From Heterotrichella gracilis (Eukaryota; Sar; Xanthophyceae; Tribonematales; Xanthonemataceae): DNA of 64,000 nt. Shown one piece after another: positions 21,609 through 34,300 of this stretch (positions are counted from its first letter, which is position 1; every line of letters begins with the position of its first letter). A program made the translations under genes and the position numbers. Under the pieces are notes generated by a model. It saw only the letters and a list, made by a program, of their open reading frames with translations. It did no database searches and was not told the DNA's origin. The stretch is from NCBI GenBank assembly GCA_032358255.1, contig JAULBX010019966.1, positions 1-64,000 on the forward strand. Direction: 5' to 3'.

Positions 21609-24600
21609 TCACATCACATTGATTGGTGCCCGTATGCCTCCTTTAATCTCCTTCATGTTCCCCTCCCCCTCACTGAGCGCCGCATCCCCATACAGGAGCC
21701 CCACCTTGTCGCTAACCATCCCAAGGTAGCGCGGGTCCTCACTGCACCCTACCACGTCCCCCCCCTCCTGCGAGCACAGATTGACCAACAGGATCCTCGC
21801 CAGCTTCCGGTGCTCTTGCCTCCTCTCTCCAACAGCAATCCCCAGCTTGGCAACCGCGCGATCCAGCCCCCCCGCCGCCACCACCTCCGCCTTCAACCCC
21901 TCGGAGCAGGCGATGTTCCCAATGGCCTTGGTGGCGTGCTCCTGGCAGATATCAGAGGCCCCCCGGGCATCCATGAGCTGAGCCAAGGGGCGGATGACAG
22001 GCCTGATTGAGCCCCACAGCAGGTTGCTCTTGTCAACCGTGATGTTGGCAAACAGCATGGCAGCATAGCACCGGGTGTCCCCACCTGGGCCCAGCAGCCG
22101 CGCAGCGATGTCAAAGCCCCCTGCCTCCATAAGGGCGTCGACTATGCCTGTTGGTGCGTCTTGCGTGATGTTGGCCATCACCCACGTGGCGTTCTCCTGG
22201 ATCTCTGTGGCGCCATCCAGCGACATCAGATGCACCAGTGGGGGGATGGCGCCGGCGGCCGCAATCGCCGGCCCATGGTCGTTGTTTGTAGATGTGAGGT
22301 TCACGAGGGTCAGCAGAGCAGCCTCCTTGCTCGCATCCTTGCTGTCCTCCTTGATGAGCGCTACCATGTGAGAAATCACGCCTGCAGCCACCAGCCTCCC
22401 CTTCTTCCCTGGCCCGCCCATCGCCAAAAGGGCGCACAGCCGGGCGGACGCCTGCTGCAAGGCAGGCTTGGCACTCGACAGCATCTCCATCAGCTGTGGC
22501 ACCACGCCAGAGGCAAACACCCTGCCCCTGAGCCTGATTGCCTCCGCATCCCTTGCCTCGATTGGCCACACCGCAGCCAGCACCCCCGCCGCGTACGCCA
22601 CCCGCTGCCGAAGCCTGCTGCCATGCGCCGCCGAGGGCCCGGAGGCCAGCAACTGCAGCATTGCATCGCTGGCGCCAGTGACACCAGATCCCCCCACCTA
22701 CTGATCTGAAAGAGCGCCCGCGCTGCCGCCTCCTGGCTCTCCACATCCTCCGCCCCCACAAGCCTCACAAGCTGCTCCACCGCCCCCCTTTCAAACTCCT
22801 CCCCTTGCCACGGCTCCTCCGCAGCGCATGCGATGTCGCCCAACAGTTGCGCAGCCAGCAGCGGCACCACGCCCTGATCCGCACCCTCGGTAGGGTCTGC
22901 CGGGTTGCTGATGAGCGCCTGCAGGGCGGTGACCACACCCGCACCCACCGCATCTTCCGCCCGGCTCTTACCCACATTTACCAGCAGGCTCGAGCCAGGT
23001 CCCAAATGCCTTCAGGGTGCTTTCCAGCCAGGCAGGCTCGCTCAACTTCAGCAATTCCACCACCTCCTGCACCTTTCCCTCTATCAGCAACTGGAATGGG
23101 GTGGAGGGGCGGGCATTCCCTACTTGGCGGGTAGACCGGCGAGGGCGGGGATCCTGTCTGCCAGGCCGGTCATTACCCTGCGGGGGAGGGTGTGGGTGTA
23201 GAAACGCGTGCGCCATTTCGAATGGCTGGGGAGATAGTGGGGAAAGGAAGTGCCGCTGGTTCAAATGGCGCGGGCGTCGCTGTTGGTGATGCCCCTGCTG
23301 ATGGCGATGGAGGGGATGGAAGGGGTGGTGGTGCCGCTGACGGCGGTGAAGGGGATGGAGGTGGTGGTGGTGCTGACGGCGGTGGAGAGGATGGAGCTGA
23401 CCCGTCCCTTCTGCATTGCACCTTTGCCGCCTGTCCCGGCAAACCACCACCATCACCAACACCATGTGCCCGCTTCCTGCCTCCGGTCCCCTTGTTCCCG
23501 CTGCCGCTGCCACGGTTGGTGCTGGGCCCAGCCCCACCAGTGGAGAGCGCATGTGGCATTGCGTCACCATCATTGCCATGCATGCGTGCGGGGTTTGGTG
23601 CTTCACGCTCCCCTTCCCCCGCCTGGATCATCAGCTCTGTGCGCAGGACCTCCATGGCGGCGACGTGCTGCACGGGTGGGTGGGTGGTGTTGGGTAAGGT
23701 GGGTTTCGTAGCCAATCCGGGCTCATATGCTACATGAATTACTTGATGGCAATTAATTTAATACAGAACTTTTGTTTCACAGTATTGTACTAGGCCACCA
23801 TGGCATTGGCGCACTGCCTTATTGAACAGGCTAAGGGTTCAGATCAAGGGTGTATCAATGGGCCAGTGCTGCCTGGCACAGGTGGGTGTGTACATGCTTC
23901 TAAACAACGAGGCCCCGATACATCCAGGGGTCCAGAGTTTGAAGTTTACTTGGTAATTACATCACGTCCTCCCCACCTTTTGCACTGCAGCCACCCCCAG
24001 GCTCTTCCTCCTGCCCTTCCTGCCCTCCAGCTGCACCCGCACAGCCTCAGCCTTTGCCTGAAGCTCAGCCATCTGCGCCTCCAATTCAGCCAGCTGCTTT
24101 TCGTCGCCCGCTATCTTCCCATCCAACTCCTGCTGCTTGGCTAGGCGCCTGCCATGTCGCTGTGCACCCCCCCAATCTCCTCCCGCAGCAGCTGGGGTGT
24201 GAGGCTCCATGGGTGCGGCCCCAGCCAGGCAGCGCGCCTGCGCCTGCAAGTTTACATGGCGCATGTAACGATTGGGAAAATTCTACACAAATCCAAAGCC
24301 TTGCCTCTGGTCTGGGCATACCCCAAACGATATCCTATTTATTGCCAATTTTGGACTACCCGATATGGCTATATTAAAATTGGCATGGCAAGTATGTACA
24401 CAACCAGGGTGCAACAACCGGCCAGTCAACAACTGGCATGTACCCCTGTATTACATTCCCATGCATGTGCCCATGATTTTGAGTCCAAACTTGCATGCAC
24501 AATGGCATTGATGATGCACCTATCAGAGCAACATGGTGTGGATGATCCCAGCTCTGGCTGTTAAAAACATGCACACAATGCCATATCATGTTGGGTGTGG

Positions 24601-25828
24601 ATGATCCCAGCTCCAGCTTATAATGACGTGCACACAATATGAAGGTCAAAGCTAGCTACACTTGCCTTCTGTGCCCGAGCATCACTGTCCCTATCGGCTA
24701 GCAGGGTGGCCAGGTCATCAAGCAGACGCTGATCTTGAGGGGCCACTCGGTAGTGGGGGGTGGCAGTGAGCTGCATTGCCTCGCCACACAGCCCCAGTGC
24801 AGGGCCAAGGTCCTGTAGCCACCACAGGTATAAATTGCTTTGCGGCTCATGATGCTAGCCATACAAGACATGATGCATCTCACTGCGCGTGACCAAATCA
24901 AATAAATGCAGATCTTGATGGAAAAGGTCTTATTTTAAGTAACTGCTCCTCAGTTCAATGTGAGGGCAAAGGTTGCAGAGAGAAAAAGTGAAAGAGAGCC
25001 AGGCTGGTCCTCCTGCCACGTGTTCCTATCATTTGTCGTCAAACCCAGATAACCTACAAGTTTAGAGAGACACTAGGCCCAGTCCTGTCGGTCCTGTGCT
25101 AGCAGCTGTGGCTACACCTTACCTGGTTGTGTGCCTGCTGCAGGACAGAGTTTACCACCACCACCCTGCTTGGAGAAAGACTTGAATTTGCCGATCAGTT
25201 GGTGGCATTGCAGCGCGCGAGTGACGGGCGCATAGCCAACCAACTGGCCGATTTGCTGCCGCACATTAAGTATTGCCCCAAACACACCACCTGCAGTACA
25301 CATGGGAAGGTTGGCTGCTGGCTGAGGGCAGGGTTGGGAGTGGAGATTTTGGGGCTGGCCCAGGTTGACATGTAGATATCCTGGCCCCACCTGCACTTTG
25401 TTTCCATCACAACCTGTGTGATGATGTGGGGGGTGCTTAGAGTCATTGGTTAGTCGCACAGGGTTTGTGAGGCAACATGCTCAGGCCCCAGTGGCACAGT
25501 TCGCTTGCAAAGCGTGAGAAACAATCAATACCGGTTGATGCTTGGAGCTGGCATGGAAGCATCATGCTTAGTGTCACTCCGTACCCAGGGCGGCTGTGTG
25601 TGACTCCTCCACCTGCAGCTGCACCTCCTCCAGCAGGTTTTGGACGGCCTACACCTGCTTCCGCACCAGGTATGCGTTGCTGCGGTGGGCCGAGGGCCCC
25701 CCGGTGAAGGTGGTTCCCCTGGCATGGGTGGGGTGCGCAGGGAGGGGGGTCTTATCCAGCCGTAGGCATAGACTGTACATTTCGCAGCAAGCGTCCAACA
25801 CATCTGCAATTAGGTTACTCGCAGCCAT
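21609..25828 (-). pseudogene. ARM-repeat gene copy C, broken
   Basis: The exon order matches copy A: 25828 to about 25586 (MAASNLIADVLDACCEMYSL), about 25290-25125, about 24820-24670 (GC donor AAG|GCAAGT as in A), about 24247-23972 (coiled coil, AELEAQMAELQAKAEAVRVQ), about 23670-23170 (linker and basic GRKRAHG patch) and the armadillo region down to 21609. Armadillo repeats are well preserved from 22690 to 21700 (AMLFANITVDKSNLLWGS). Lesions include TAG for glutamine in exon 1 (about 25650), a 16-base deficit near 22685 that shifts frame, and further frame changes near 22980 and 23150. The tail (SEDPRYLGMV...) matches copies A and B. The copy is unlikely to give a full protein; the 360-residue armadillo block is the longest intact part. 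Confidence 0.75.
24530..24645. repeat. About 65 bp tandem duplication in an ARM copy C intron
   Basis: Two copies of a unit with GTGTGGATGATCCCAGCTC and GTGCACACAAT, at about 24533-24580 and 24594-24638. They are non-coding and do not match a neighbouring exon. Confidence 0.75.
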
Positions 25829-26153
25829 GCTGTAGCGACAACCCAGGGTGAGGGCCTTCACCTTCCGGACCTAGATGAGGGGTATGGGGGGTTAGTGTGC
25901 AGTGCGTCCCCCCGTTTCCTTTCGTCTTAAGAGTGATCACTGCGGCTCGGTCGGCTGAGCTTTGCTGTATGGGTGAACTAGCGGAGTACCTTTGCTGTCT
26001 GCATGTCATGGAAGCTACACACCACTGGGATTTGGTTGGGCTTTGCAAGCACACTGTAGGATTTAGGGGGCTGTGGGTAGGCTCTTCCAACAGCATTGTA
26101 GCTAAATTCCTAGGGTTTGGTTTAGGGTCATGGGTAGGGTTTTGCGGCCTTAC

Positions 26154-26982
26154 TTGATATCCTCCCCCACAGCGGGGCAGTGCAGCAGCTGCGATCCTGG
26201 AAACGTTGTCTCGCAGTGGTTGGCCAGATTGATGTTTGGACCCCCACCCGCTGTGCCATCTTTGAACATGTGGTTGAATGCAAGCATGATGGATGAATAG
26301 GCCCCGCTGGCGCAATACACCCGCAGGGGTTGCTCCCATGTGGCGGAATTTGGGTTCCCATTGCTGGCAGAGTTTTGGCCCCAGTAGCCGATCATCTGGC
26401 AGGTGGAGGGGGGGGTGGAGGGGGGGGGGGGTGTTTGTTGGCGGCGGTGGGTGGTGGTAATGAAGTTTTTGTGGTGTGCATTGACGGCGAGGATCTGGTG
26501 GTGGGTGGTGGGTGGTGGGCGGTCGGTGATTTGCCTCCCTTGCATTGCACATTGTAACCCCAGTCACAGCTCTGCACACAAAAACGCACCATGCATTCAG
26601 TGGATAATGTAATGGCATGGTTGCAGTATGCCTTTGCAGCTGCAGGAGATCCCCAACATTCCCAAACTGAAACTCAAAACCTCATCCCCAACCTCTGATC
26701 CTTCACATCGAGGTCCTGTTAAGTGATCGATTGGCATGGTATCTCCGCATCTGCAGCAATCTATCAACACACAATAAAAAAAAACTAAACCCAAAACCCG
26801 CAACCCTACCTGCTTGGCGTCATTGAACAGAGTGCCTGCCCCACACCCCTGATAGGCACTCCCCCCCGCGTAGCAATTGAAAAACGCTACGCACCCCTTA
26901 TGTGTGGCTGCGTACATCCCATGAGTTTTCTTTGAGCAGAAGCATGCGGCGCGCTGTGCATCAGTGCTGCTAGAGCAAGGCC
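26154..26982 (-). pseudogene. Two-exon chitinase fragment (CBM14 plus GH18 start), copied from the 40-48 kb gene
   Basis: Exon a, 26982-26810, encodes a chitin-binding peritrophin-A domain (STDAQRAACFCSKK, HKGCVAFFNCYAGGSAYQGC). Exon b, 26571-26154, has CDWGYNVQC, a proline-rich linker and the start of a GH18 barrel ([20 protein letters not shown]). These correspond to chitinase exons 5 and 6, with the same splice positions and the same GATATCAA|GTAAGG donor. The GH18 part is nearly identical to the parent, while the linker differs and changes frame near its G-homopolymer (about 26405-26430). No exon with the catalytic DxxDxDxE motif follows, and no signal-peptide exon precedes. It is a partial gene duplication, probably dead. 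Confidence 0.8.
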
Positions 26983-28060
26983 CTGCATAGGGTTTGGGTA
27001 GGGTAGTTGATGGGGGTGGGTGTGTATGGGCAGGTTGAATAATGTTTCGCTTTGCAAGACCCTCTATTGGCTGGAATGGGGTTCTTGCAGAGGTTATGTT
27101 CCTGTTTGCAATTCATGTTGTTCAGCTGGCGATTTGGGGTAAGGGTTGTTCTGTGGCCTGAGGAGTTTGCTGGTTCAGGTTTGCTACAGGTACCTAGGGC
27201 TCAGGTTAGCTCCATGGCAGTACAGGCAGGGATTGAAGTACTGCTGCCACACTGATGGTGTGACTGGACCAACCTGCTGTGAAGGTAATGGAATAAAATA
27301 CCGATATCTTCCAGCAGGACTTTAAGGGTTTGCAGTGTCATATTTTGCGTACCTGTGGGGGTAGCTGGTGGGGGCCGCCTCACCGTGACTGTGCCGCAGT
27401 GTGCCTGTATGGTCAGAAATGCAAGGGTTAAAGGGGGGATTTCGTTAGTCTGTGGTGGTGTACAGGGCATCGAGGGTTGGGCTGGACGCTATTCCCAAGG
27501 GTTGGCTTGCGAGCAAGTGCAACCAACTGTGTTGACGCCATGTTTGGTTGGGTACCCAACCCCAAACGCCGGTCACACATGCGACCAGACCCAACCCTCT
27601 TGCAACAATGCATGCAGACGGCAAGACCAGCTGCCAGTATTGTAAGCGCACGGGGTTACACTGACGCCTGCACACACATGCTCTGCTAAGAGCAGGTATG
27701 CGACGCACCTTGCAACCAATTTGCAAAGCATGGTCCTACCCAAGTTTCAAAATGTCAGTCAAAATTGCTGGCTCATGGTGCGCCGCCGTCCCACTGGGTC
27801 GGGGCGATATGTTTCTTTCCTGTTCTGGCTTTGAAACCCGCAGCCGCAGCTGCCTGGGTAAAATGGCCAAGGTCATTTGGCAAACTGCCATCCTCATTCA
27901 GGCTGAAACAGCTGGTCTTACCATTCGAGCATATAATGCCCCCCTCCCCCCATAATGCTACCTATCTTACCCAACACCCCCCGTTGGTCACCAAGAAGCC
28001 CCACCACTGCAGCAAAGAGCACCGCTGGAAGGCAGGCCCACCCTCAAATCCCATGCTGAG
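26983..28060. other. Region with no recognised gene
   Basis: Open frames at 27698-27955 (+) and 27201-27470 (-) have no recognisable domain or splice partners. Nothing else can be supported. Confidence 0.4.
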
Positions 28061-28330
28061 TGCTCATGGCGATGCTCATCCCGGTCAGTGTGGGTACACA
28101 TCCCCGTGCAGCACTAGTCCCCATCTTATGGCCATCCCATCCCATCCCCACGACCATGCTCATGGTGCCCATCTCGGCAGGCGGGGGTATCTCTCCCCCG
28201 AGTCTCCCGCCCACAGCAACTCCCTGCGCTGCAGATTGCAACTGGGTTACAGGGAGCCCGCCGAGGTTCCCATCCCAGGGAAAAGCCCTGCTCATCCCGA
28301 GATGGCGCACCCTGGTGTTCATCCCAGGCA
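28060..28330 (-). repeat. Degenerate echoes of the MurE last exon, downstream of its stop codon
   Basis: Segments at about 28068-28105 and 28168-28260 follow the spacing of 28367-28460, the end of the MurE coding sequence (GCTCATCCCGGGAAGTGCGG; later GGCGTACAGGTAGCCC). The second copy tracks the exon for about 90 bases with many substitutions. These echoes lie outside the coding sequence rather than in an intron. Confidence 0.55.
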
Positions 28331-28367
28331 AAAAAAGGGACACCGCGCTCATCCCAGGGGCGGAGCT

Positions 28368-31300
28368 CATCCCGGGAAGTGCGGGTACCTCTCCTCAGGG
28401 TACCGCGTCCATGGCAGCTCCCTCCTGTCCAGGTCACGGATGGCGTACAGGTAGCCCAGTTTGGACAGCGCGTTGCGGCACTCCACGCGGTCATCAAACC
28501 AGCCCTGGGGGTGGGGGGTGAGGTGGTGAGGTGGTGATTTGGGGGGAGGATTGGGGATAACAGGGGATGGGTGCAATGATGGGGTGATGCGAGTGGCGCA
28601 GTGGTGGTGACAGGGTGTGCGGATGGCGATGGTGGAGGGTAGAGATAACATCACCATCTCCCAAATGAAGCTTGCCAGCCACACTTTCATGCCCCTCTCC
28701 CCCCCCCCAAAAAACCAGTGATCTCAACCCTTCCCCCCTCACCTTCTCCAGGTTCCCCTCCCCGTCATCATACTCCTGGAAGTCCTCGTGCCCCTTGCCC
28801 GCAACAACAACCACGTCGCGCGGTTGCGCCATCCCAATTGCGGCGCGGATGGCAACAAATCGGTCCTCGACAATGTACGTCTTGACCTGCAGAGCGAAGC
28901 ACACATTATTTGTTGTTATAATGTTGATATTTTTATTTCACAACTTATTTATATGGTAAATTGTACGTATAATTACGGCAGAAATGATTATAGTTGTTGT
29001 TTGCAAGGTTTGGGAGACAATCAGCATACAACACATAAGATGAGTCAACGCACTTCAACCCCCACGCACTGCATGCCATACTATGTGCCTGACCCTATGG
29101 TATCCCACGCACCTCCGACTGGTACTGGTACACAAACTTCTCAAACCACTGCGGCACGCGCGAGATGTCCTGCAGCCATGGCTCCACGCTCCCGCTGTGC
29201 CTCTCAAGCACCTCCTCAGGCAGGCCAGCCACCACGTCAGCGATGATGTCCTCGGGCTGCTCGAAGCGCGGGTTGTTGTTGCAGATGAAGCGCCAGTCGG
29301 CCTGCGGGCGAAGACGGTAGGGGTCAAGAGGGTTGATGGTGGGGTGCAAGTTGGCGCACAGGGTTGAGACGGGTGTGTTTGTGATGCGGTAGAGTGCGGA
29401 GGTGTATTGAGAGCGTAATGGGCGCGTATTGGGAATATTATGAAGAATAGGTTGGTTGAAGCACCAGTCGGCCTGCGGGCGGGTAATGAGGGGTTGTGGG
29501 TGCAGTGTGAAGAGTGTAGAGTGGTGTTGTGTGGTGGTGGGTGGTGGTGACCATTTTCATCCCCACCCACCTTGTACAGCACCAACCCCCCTTGGCGTAC
29601 TCCAAGGTAGGTGCGCCTGTCCTTGTTGCGGCCCCCTTCACAGTCAAAACCCCCCTCCAGATACCTCTCCCCTTCCCTTCACCCGCCATCCCCCCCGCAC
29701 CTTGTAGTATGCCACCTCCCCCACGTACGCGCGCTTGTCCTTGTTGCGCCCCCCCTCACACCCAAACACCAGCAGCACCCGCTTGGCACCCGCCTCCTTG
29801 ATGGCATCCAGCAGCCGAGACAGGGAGTCGGGGGTGCGTGCGCAGTCCACCACCACACCAAAAGGCTGGCCCTCGTCGATCACCTCGTACCTCCCGGGGA
29901 CTATTTCCACGGCCTCAATCCCTGCAACAATGGACTGCGGGGACGGGGAAGGGTTTCAGGTTGAGGGGTAGGGTTTAGGGTGTTTGTGGTGCAGAAAGAA
30001 CAATCTCCATTCCTTCCACAATGGAGTGAAGAGGACAGATCGCATTGCACAGCGAGAGCATTGCATTAATGTTGACACAGCTTGCAAAGCACATCTCCCA
30101 AGAATAGCCTACGATAGACGTTCACCCTGCCCTGCCAAAACCCCAGGGCTAGGTTCTCACCTTGAGCGGTATGTTTCTTGCAATGCCCACCGCCACCGCC
30201 GCCAGCACGTTGTACACGTTGTGGCGGCCCATCAGGGGGGTGATGATCTGGGAAAAGGGAGGGAAGCACCGGATTAAGTAAGGGCAATTAGTAGTGCAAT
30301 TAGATCTGTGTAATTATATCTGTGTAATTAGATCTGTGTAATCAGATCTGTGTGGTCAGAATTGTGTGATCTATGTGTAATCAGTGCAGATCTGGGCAAT
30401 TGGCAAAGCAAATCAGGCTGCCCTTCCACGAGGTTGAAAAGGCACGAGTCGAAATGGGAACGGTGAGGTGTGTGTCATTTCATAACCACACATACCCTGT
30501 CGGGCCATAGTGCACCACTATGAGGCAGTTACGACGATTCCAGATTGAACCCCCCAGCACTAATCACACAATTTCACACCCACAAGTCACCTGTAGCCGG
30601 CCGTATGGCGTCTTGACCAGTATCTCGGTCTCCCAGATGCTCATCTTGACCTTCTCAGCATACACATCAGCGTCCCGGTCAGCCATGCCGTAGGTCACCA
30701 GGGGGACTGACACGGTGCGCTTGACCTCGTAGGAGTAGGGGTCTGCAGGGGTGAACAATGCTCTGTCAGGTGAAAGTCGCTTGCATCTGATGATTTGTTA
30801 TATTTCAACTTCACTACATCTATTTATACGCTTGATATCTTGCAGCGCGTGACCTCGTAGGAGCAGCGGTCTGCAGGGGGCCCATGCACTGGTCGATAAG
30901 AAACTAAATACGTCTCCTTTCATCTTCAATTTCAAATGCGCTCATGATGCAGCACAAGTCAATCGGAGCTTTATTTCCATTATCCAGGTTTTGTGTGTGT
31001 GCGAGGCCATTACTTGTGACCTGGTAGGAGTAGAGGTCTGCAATGAGGGCGCTGTAAGATCTTGATTCTTTGCAAGGCCATCTCTACCCCTCCACCAACA
31101 CCCACACCCACCATCAGCGTTCAGCACCGCCCGCTGCCTCTCAGGATCGGTCAGCCCCTGCATGAGCTGCGCAATTGCCTCCATAGCCGCACCCGCCTCG
31201 CCCCCCCGGCCCCCGCTGGCATCCCCATCTTGTTGGATGAGGTTGGTGAACACAGCCACATCCACATCCACGCTGTCAAGGCTGCGGGGGTGGGGGAGAG

Positions 31301-34300
31301 GAGGGGTTTAGGGTTTTGGGATCAGGGAAGGGTGTTTAGGGTTTTGAGATCAGGGGAGGAGGGTTTAGGTGGGGTGGACACAGCCACATCCACATCCACG
31401 TTGTCCAGGCTGCCGGGGTGGGGGAGGGGAAGGGGTTAGTGGGGGTTTGATGGCGGTTTTGGTACACTGCTGGGTCCTGATGCAGTTGCTGGGCTGAAGT
31501 AGGTAGGGTTTGTTGTCAGGAATTTAAAGGGTTTGCAACTTGAGCCATATAGTGTTTCGGTTTGGGCATAAGGGTTTTAGGACCACAGGCACTTACTTCC
31601 CCGCTGCCAGCGCCTGTGGCGTGGCCTCCATGATTGCCCAATCAGTGCCCCTGTCCGCCAGTGCAGCAAGCACGCGCTGCGCCCCCAGTGCGTCCGGTGT
31701 TGAGGGGGGGAATGGGTACTTGCCCATGTAGGGGGACACGTGGAAGGGGGTGCTGCAGTCCCTGGGGAGGAAACGAGGGGTGCGGGGGGGAGTTGGGATG
31801 GCCAGGTAGGGGCGGTGGTGGGGTGGGCGGTGGGCAAGGTGGGTGGGTGAGTTGAGCGATCCTTCTCTTATGCAGATGGAAAAGCACCTGTCCAGTAAGG
31901 GCGCCCCCACAAACCTCCCTCCGCTCTCGAGGCCCTTAACTTTAGACCCCAAATTTACAGAAACTTGCCTGCCCAGCATGGGGTCCTCCTCCTTGAACTC
32001 CTCAACCAGTGCCCTCTCTAAACCCTTAACCCTACTTTGCAAAACCCAAAACCCTTACCTGTCCAGGGTAGGACCGGCCTCTTCCGGCTCCCACAGCTCC
32101 TTCCCCTCCAGATTTACCCTAAACCCTCAGCTAAACCCCGAAGCCCCAAACCTAAACCTAAACCCTTACCTGTCCAGAGTAGGGTCATCTTCCTCCGGCT
32201 CCCACAGCTCGCCCTCCTCGGTCAATCGGTCCTCGGCAATGCTGTACTCTATGGTGCCCAGCACACCAACCACCTGCAGATAAAGGGTGGGGGGAGTGGG
32301 TGACTGTGGTAATGCGCCATACCAGCGCCGCACATATGATTCAGAAAGCGCGCACGCAAGTACAGCACTCCCCTCATTCGGGCGCCAAGGCACCAGATCA
32401 GCAGCGTACCATACCAAATCTCCCCCCACACCGGACAACCCAGCATCCCCCCCAACCCCGTCCACAAACACCGTGCTCACCACTGCCACTCCCTCCCCAC
32501 ACCCAACCCCCACCATCGCCCCACCTTGTTGACCCCATTCAGCCCCCCCCCCCCCTCCCACCCACCTTGTTGACCTCCTCCAGCACCCCCCGCACCAGCC
32601 ACCCGGTAGTGGTTTTGCCCAGCGACCCCGCCACCACCACGGTAGACAGGCGGGTGGATGGGGTTTGGAAGAAAGCAGAGGCCAGGCGGTGCTGGACAGA
32701 CATCACATCAGGGACCTGTGCAGCGAGATGTGTGTGTGAGGGGTAAGACTGATAGCTCCTCTGTTATCTAACAGATCTAAGAGATTGCCTTGCCATGTGT
32801 TGTTTACGTGCAGAAATGTACAAGGAACATCCAAGCCATTTGCACAGCATGAAGTGCGTATGACAAGTGCGTATGCACAATTATTGGCTTGTGAGAGAAT
32901 TTCACCTGTGGCCCTGCATGGACCACCTCTTTGCTTGTACATACCCACATGCAGGCGACCGACGACCCACCTTAACCATGCCCCACACACACATTTATGC
33001 CCCCCTACCCACATCCACGCCCTCTCCCCCACCATCACCCCCCTCACCCGCAGCCACAACCACCATTCCAAACGGCATCTGATACAATCACCAGCCGCAC
33101 TGGCCGCATGTGGGAGGTTATACCCAAAACACCTGCATGTGAAAACCTGCACTCCCCACCCCACCCCACCCGCACCCACCTGCAGCAGCACCGCCCCCTC
33201 CGGAGCCTCCACTTGCTCCCCCACATCGTCGTCATCCGCCACCACCACCACCGAGGCACCCATGTCAAAGGCGCCCTCAATGGCTGCGGCAGCGGCCCGA
33301 CCCCGCTCAAAACAGAAGAACAGGTCGCCCGGTAGAACCTGCATCAGGGATTTGGATAAATTAAATCCCCTGTAATTCAACTTGATAAGTTAATAACCTG
33401 TAATTCAACTTGATGAATTAAATACCCTGTAATTCAACTTGATATTTTTGTTCAATTGATATGATCGCCACTCGCAACAAAAGAACAGCCTGGTAGGACC
33501 TGCAGCGAGGGTTAGATCCTCTTACTACTCTGTAATTTTGTATGCAATTCATGAATAAATTGCCCCGGGAATCGCCCTTGCATGTGAACCCTTTTACATA
33601 ACTTAACTCCATGCACACGATATGAAGCGCCAGCACTCCCTTGCGACAGCGCACACACCTGCTCCTTGGCGTTTTAAACCCACCAGTAAACCCTAAACAT
33701 GCGCGCACCAGCTCAACATTGTTTGTGAGGTTGGCGATGGTGAGTGGCAGCGCTGAGTCAGCAAGGTTTGGCATGTCAGCCAGGCGAAGCAGCTCAGGCC
33801 ACAGGTAGGAGCGCTCAGGGAGGTCGGGGTACTCGAGCTGCAACGGTGAGGGAACACACACGGTGGGGGAACTGGGTAGTTGGTATTTTTGAAAAGAATT
33901 CATGTCAGCTAGGCGAAGCAGTTCAAACCACAGGGAGGTGCTTGGGGCCGTCAGGGAACTCGAGCTGAATGGAGAGAAAACACGCAGTCAGGTGGTGGGA
34001 TGGCATTTGCTAATAGTTTGGAGGATTTTTGAGGAATTTGGGGGACTTGATCATCATCATAGGACCATTGGCAACCCCTGGCAATTTCTGATCCCACAGA
34101 GGCAAGCAAAAGCAAGACGCGCTCCACGTGCACAGGAGAAAAAAACCACAATTCTGCGATTTTTGCGATTTTTGCATACAGAACAGTCAGGCCAACTACT
34201 AGGGTTTCATGTTTAGGGTTTTGGGCTTAGGGTTTTGCTTACCGGCTCCAGCTCCTCCTCCTCTTCCTCCACTTCTTCCTCCTCTTCATCTTCATCCCCT

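Noticed and set aside
25640-25660. TAG in ARM copy C as evidence for a variant code (TAG = glutamine, as in some ulvophytes)
   Set aside because: TAG ends the ERD2-like and LYR-motif genes and copy B, and copy C has other lesions, so it is a pseudogene stop.
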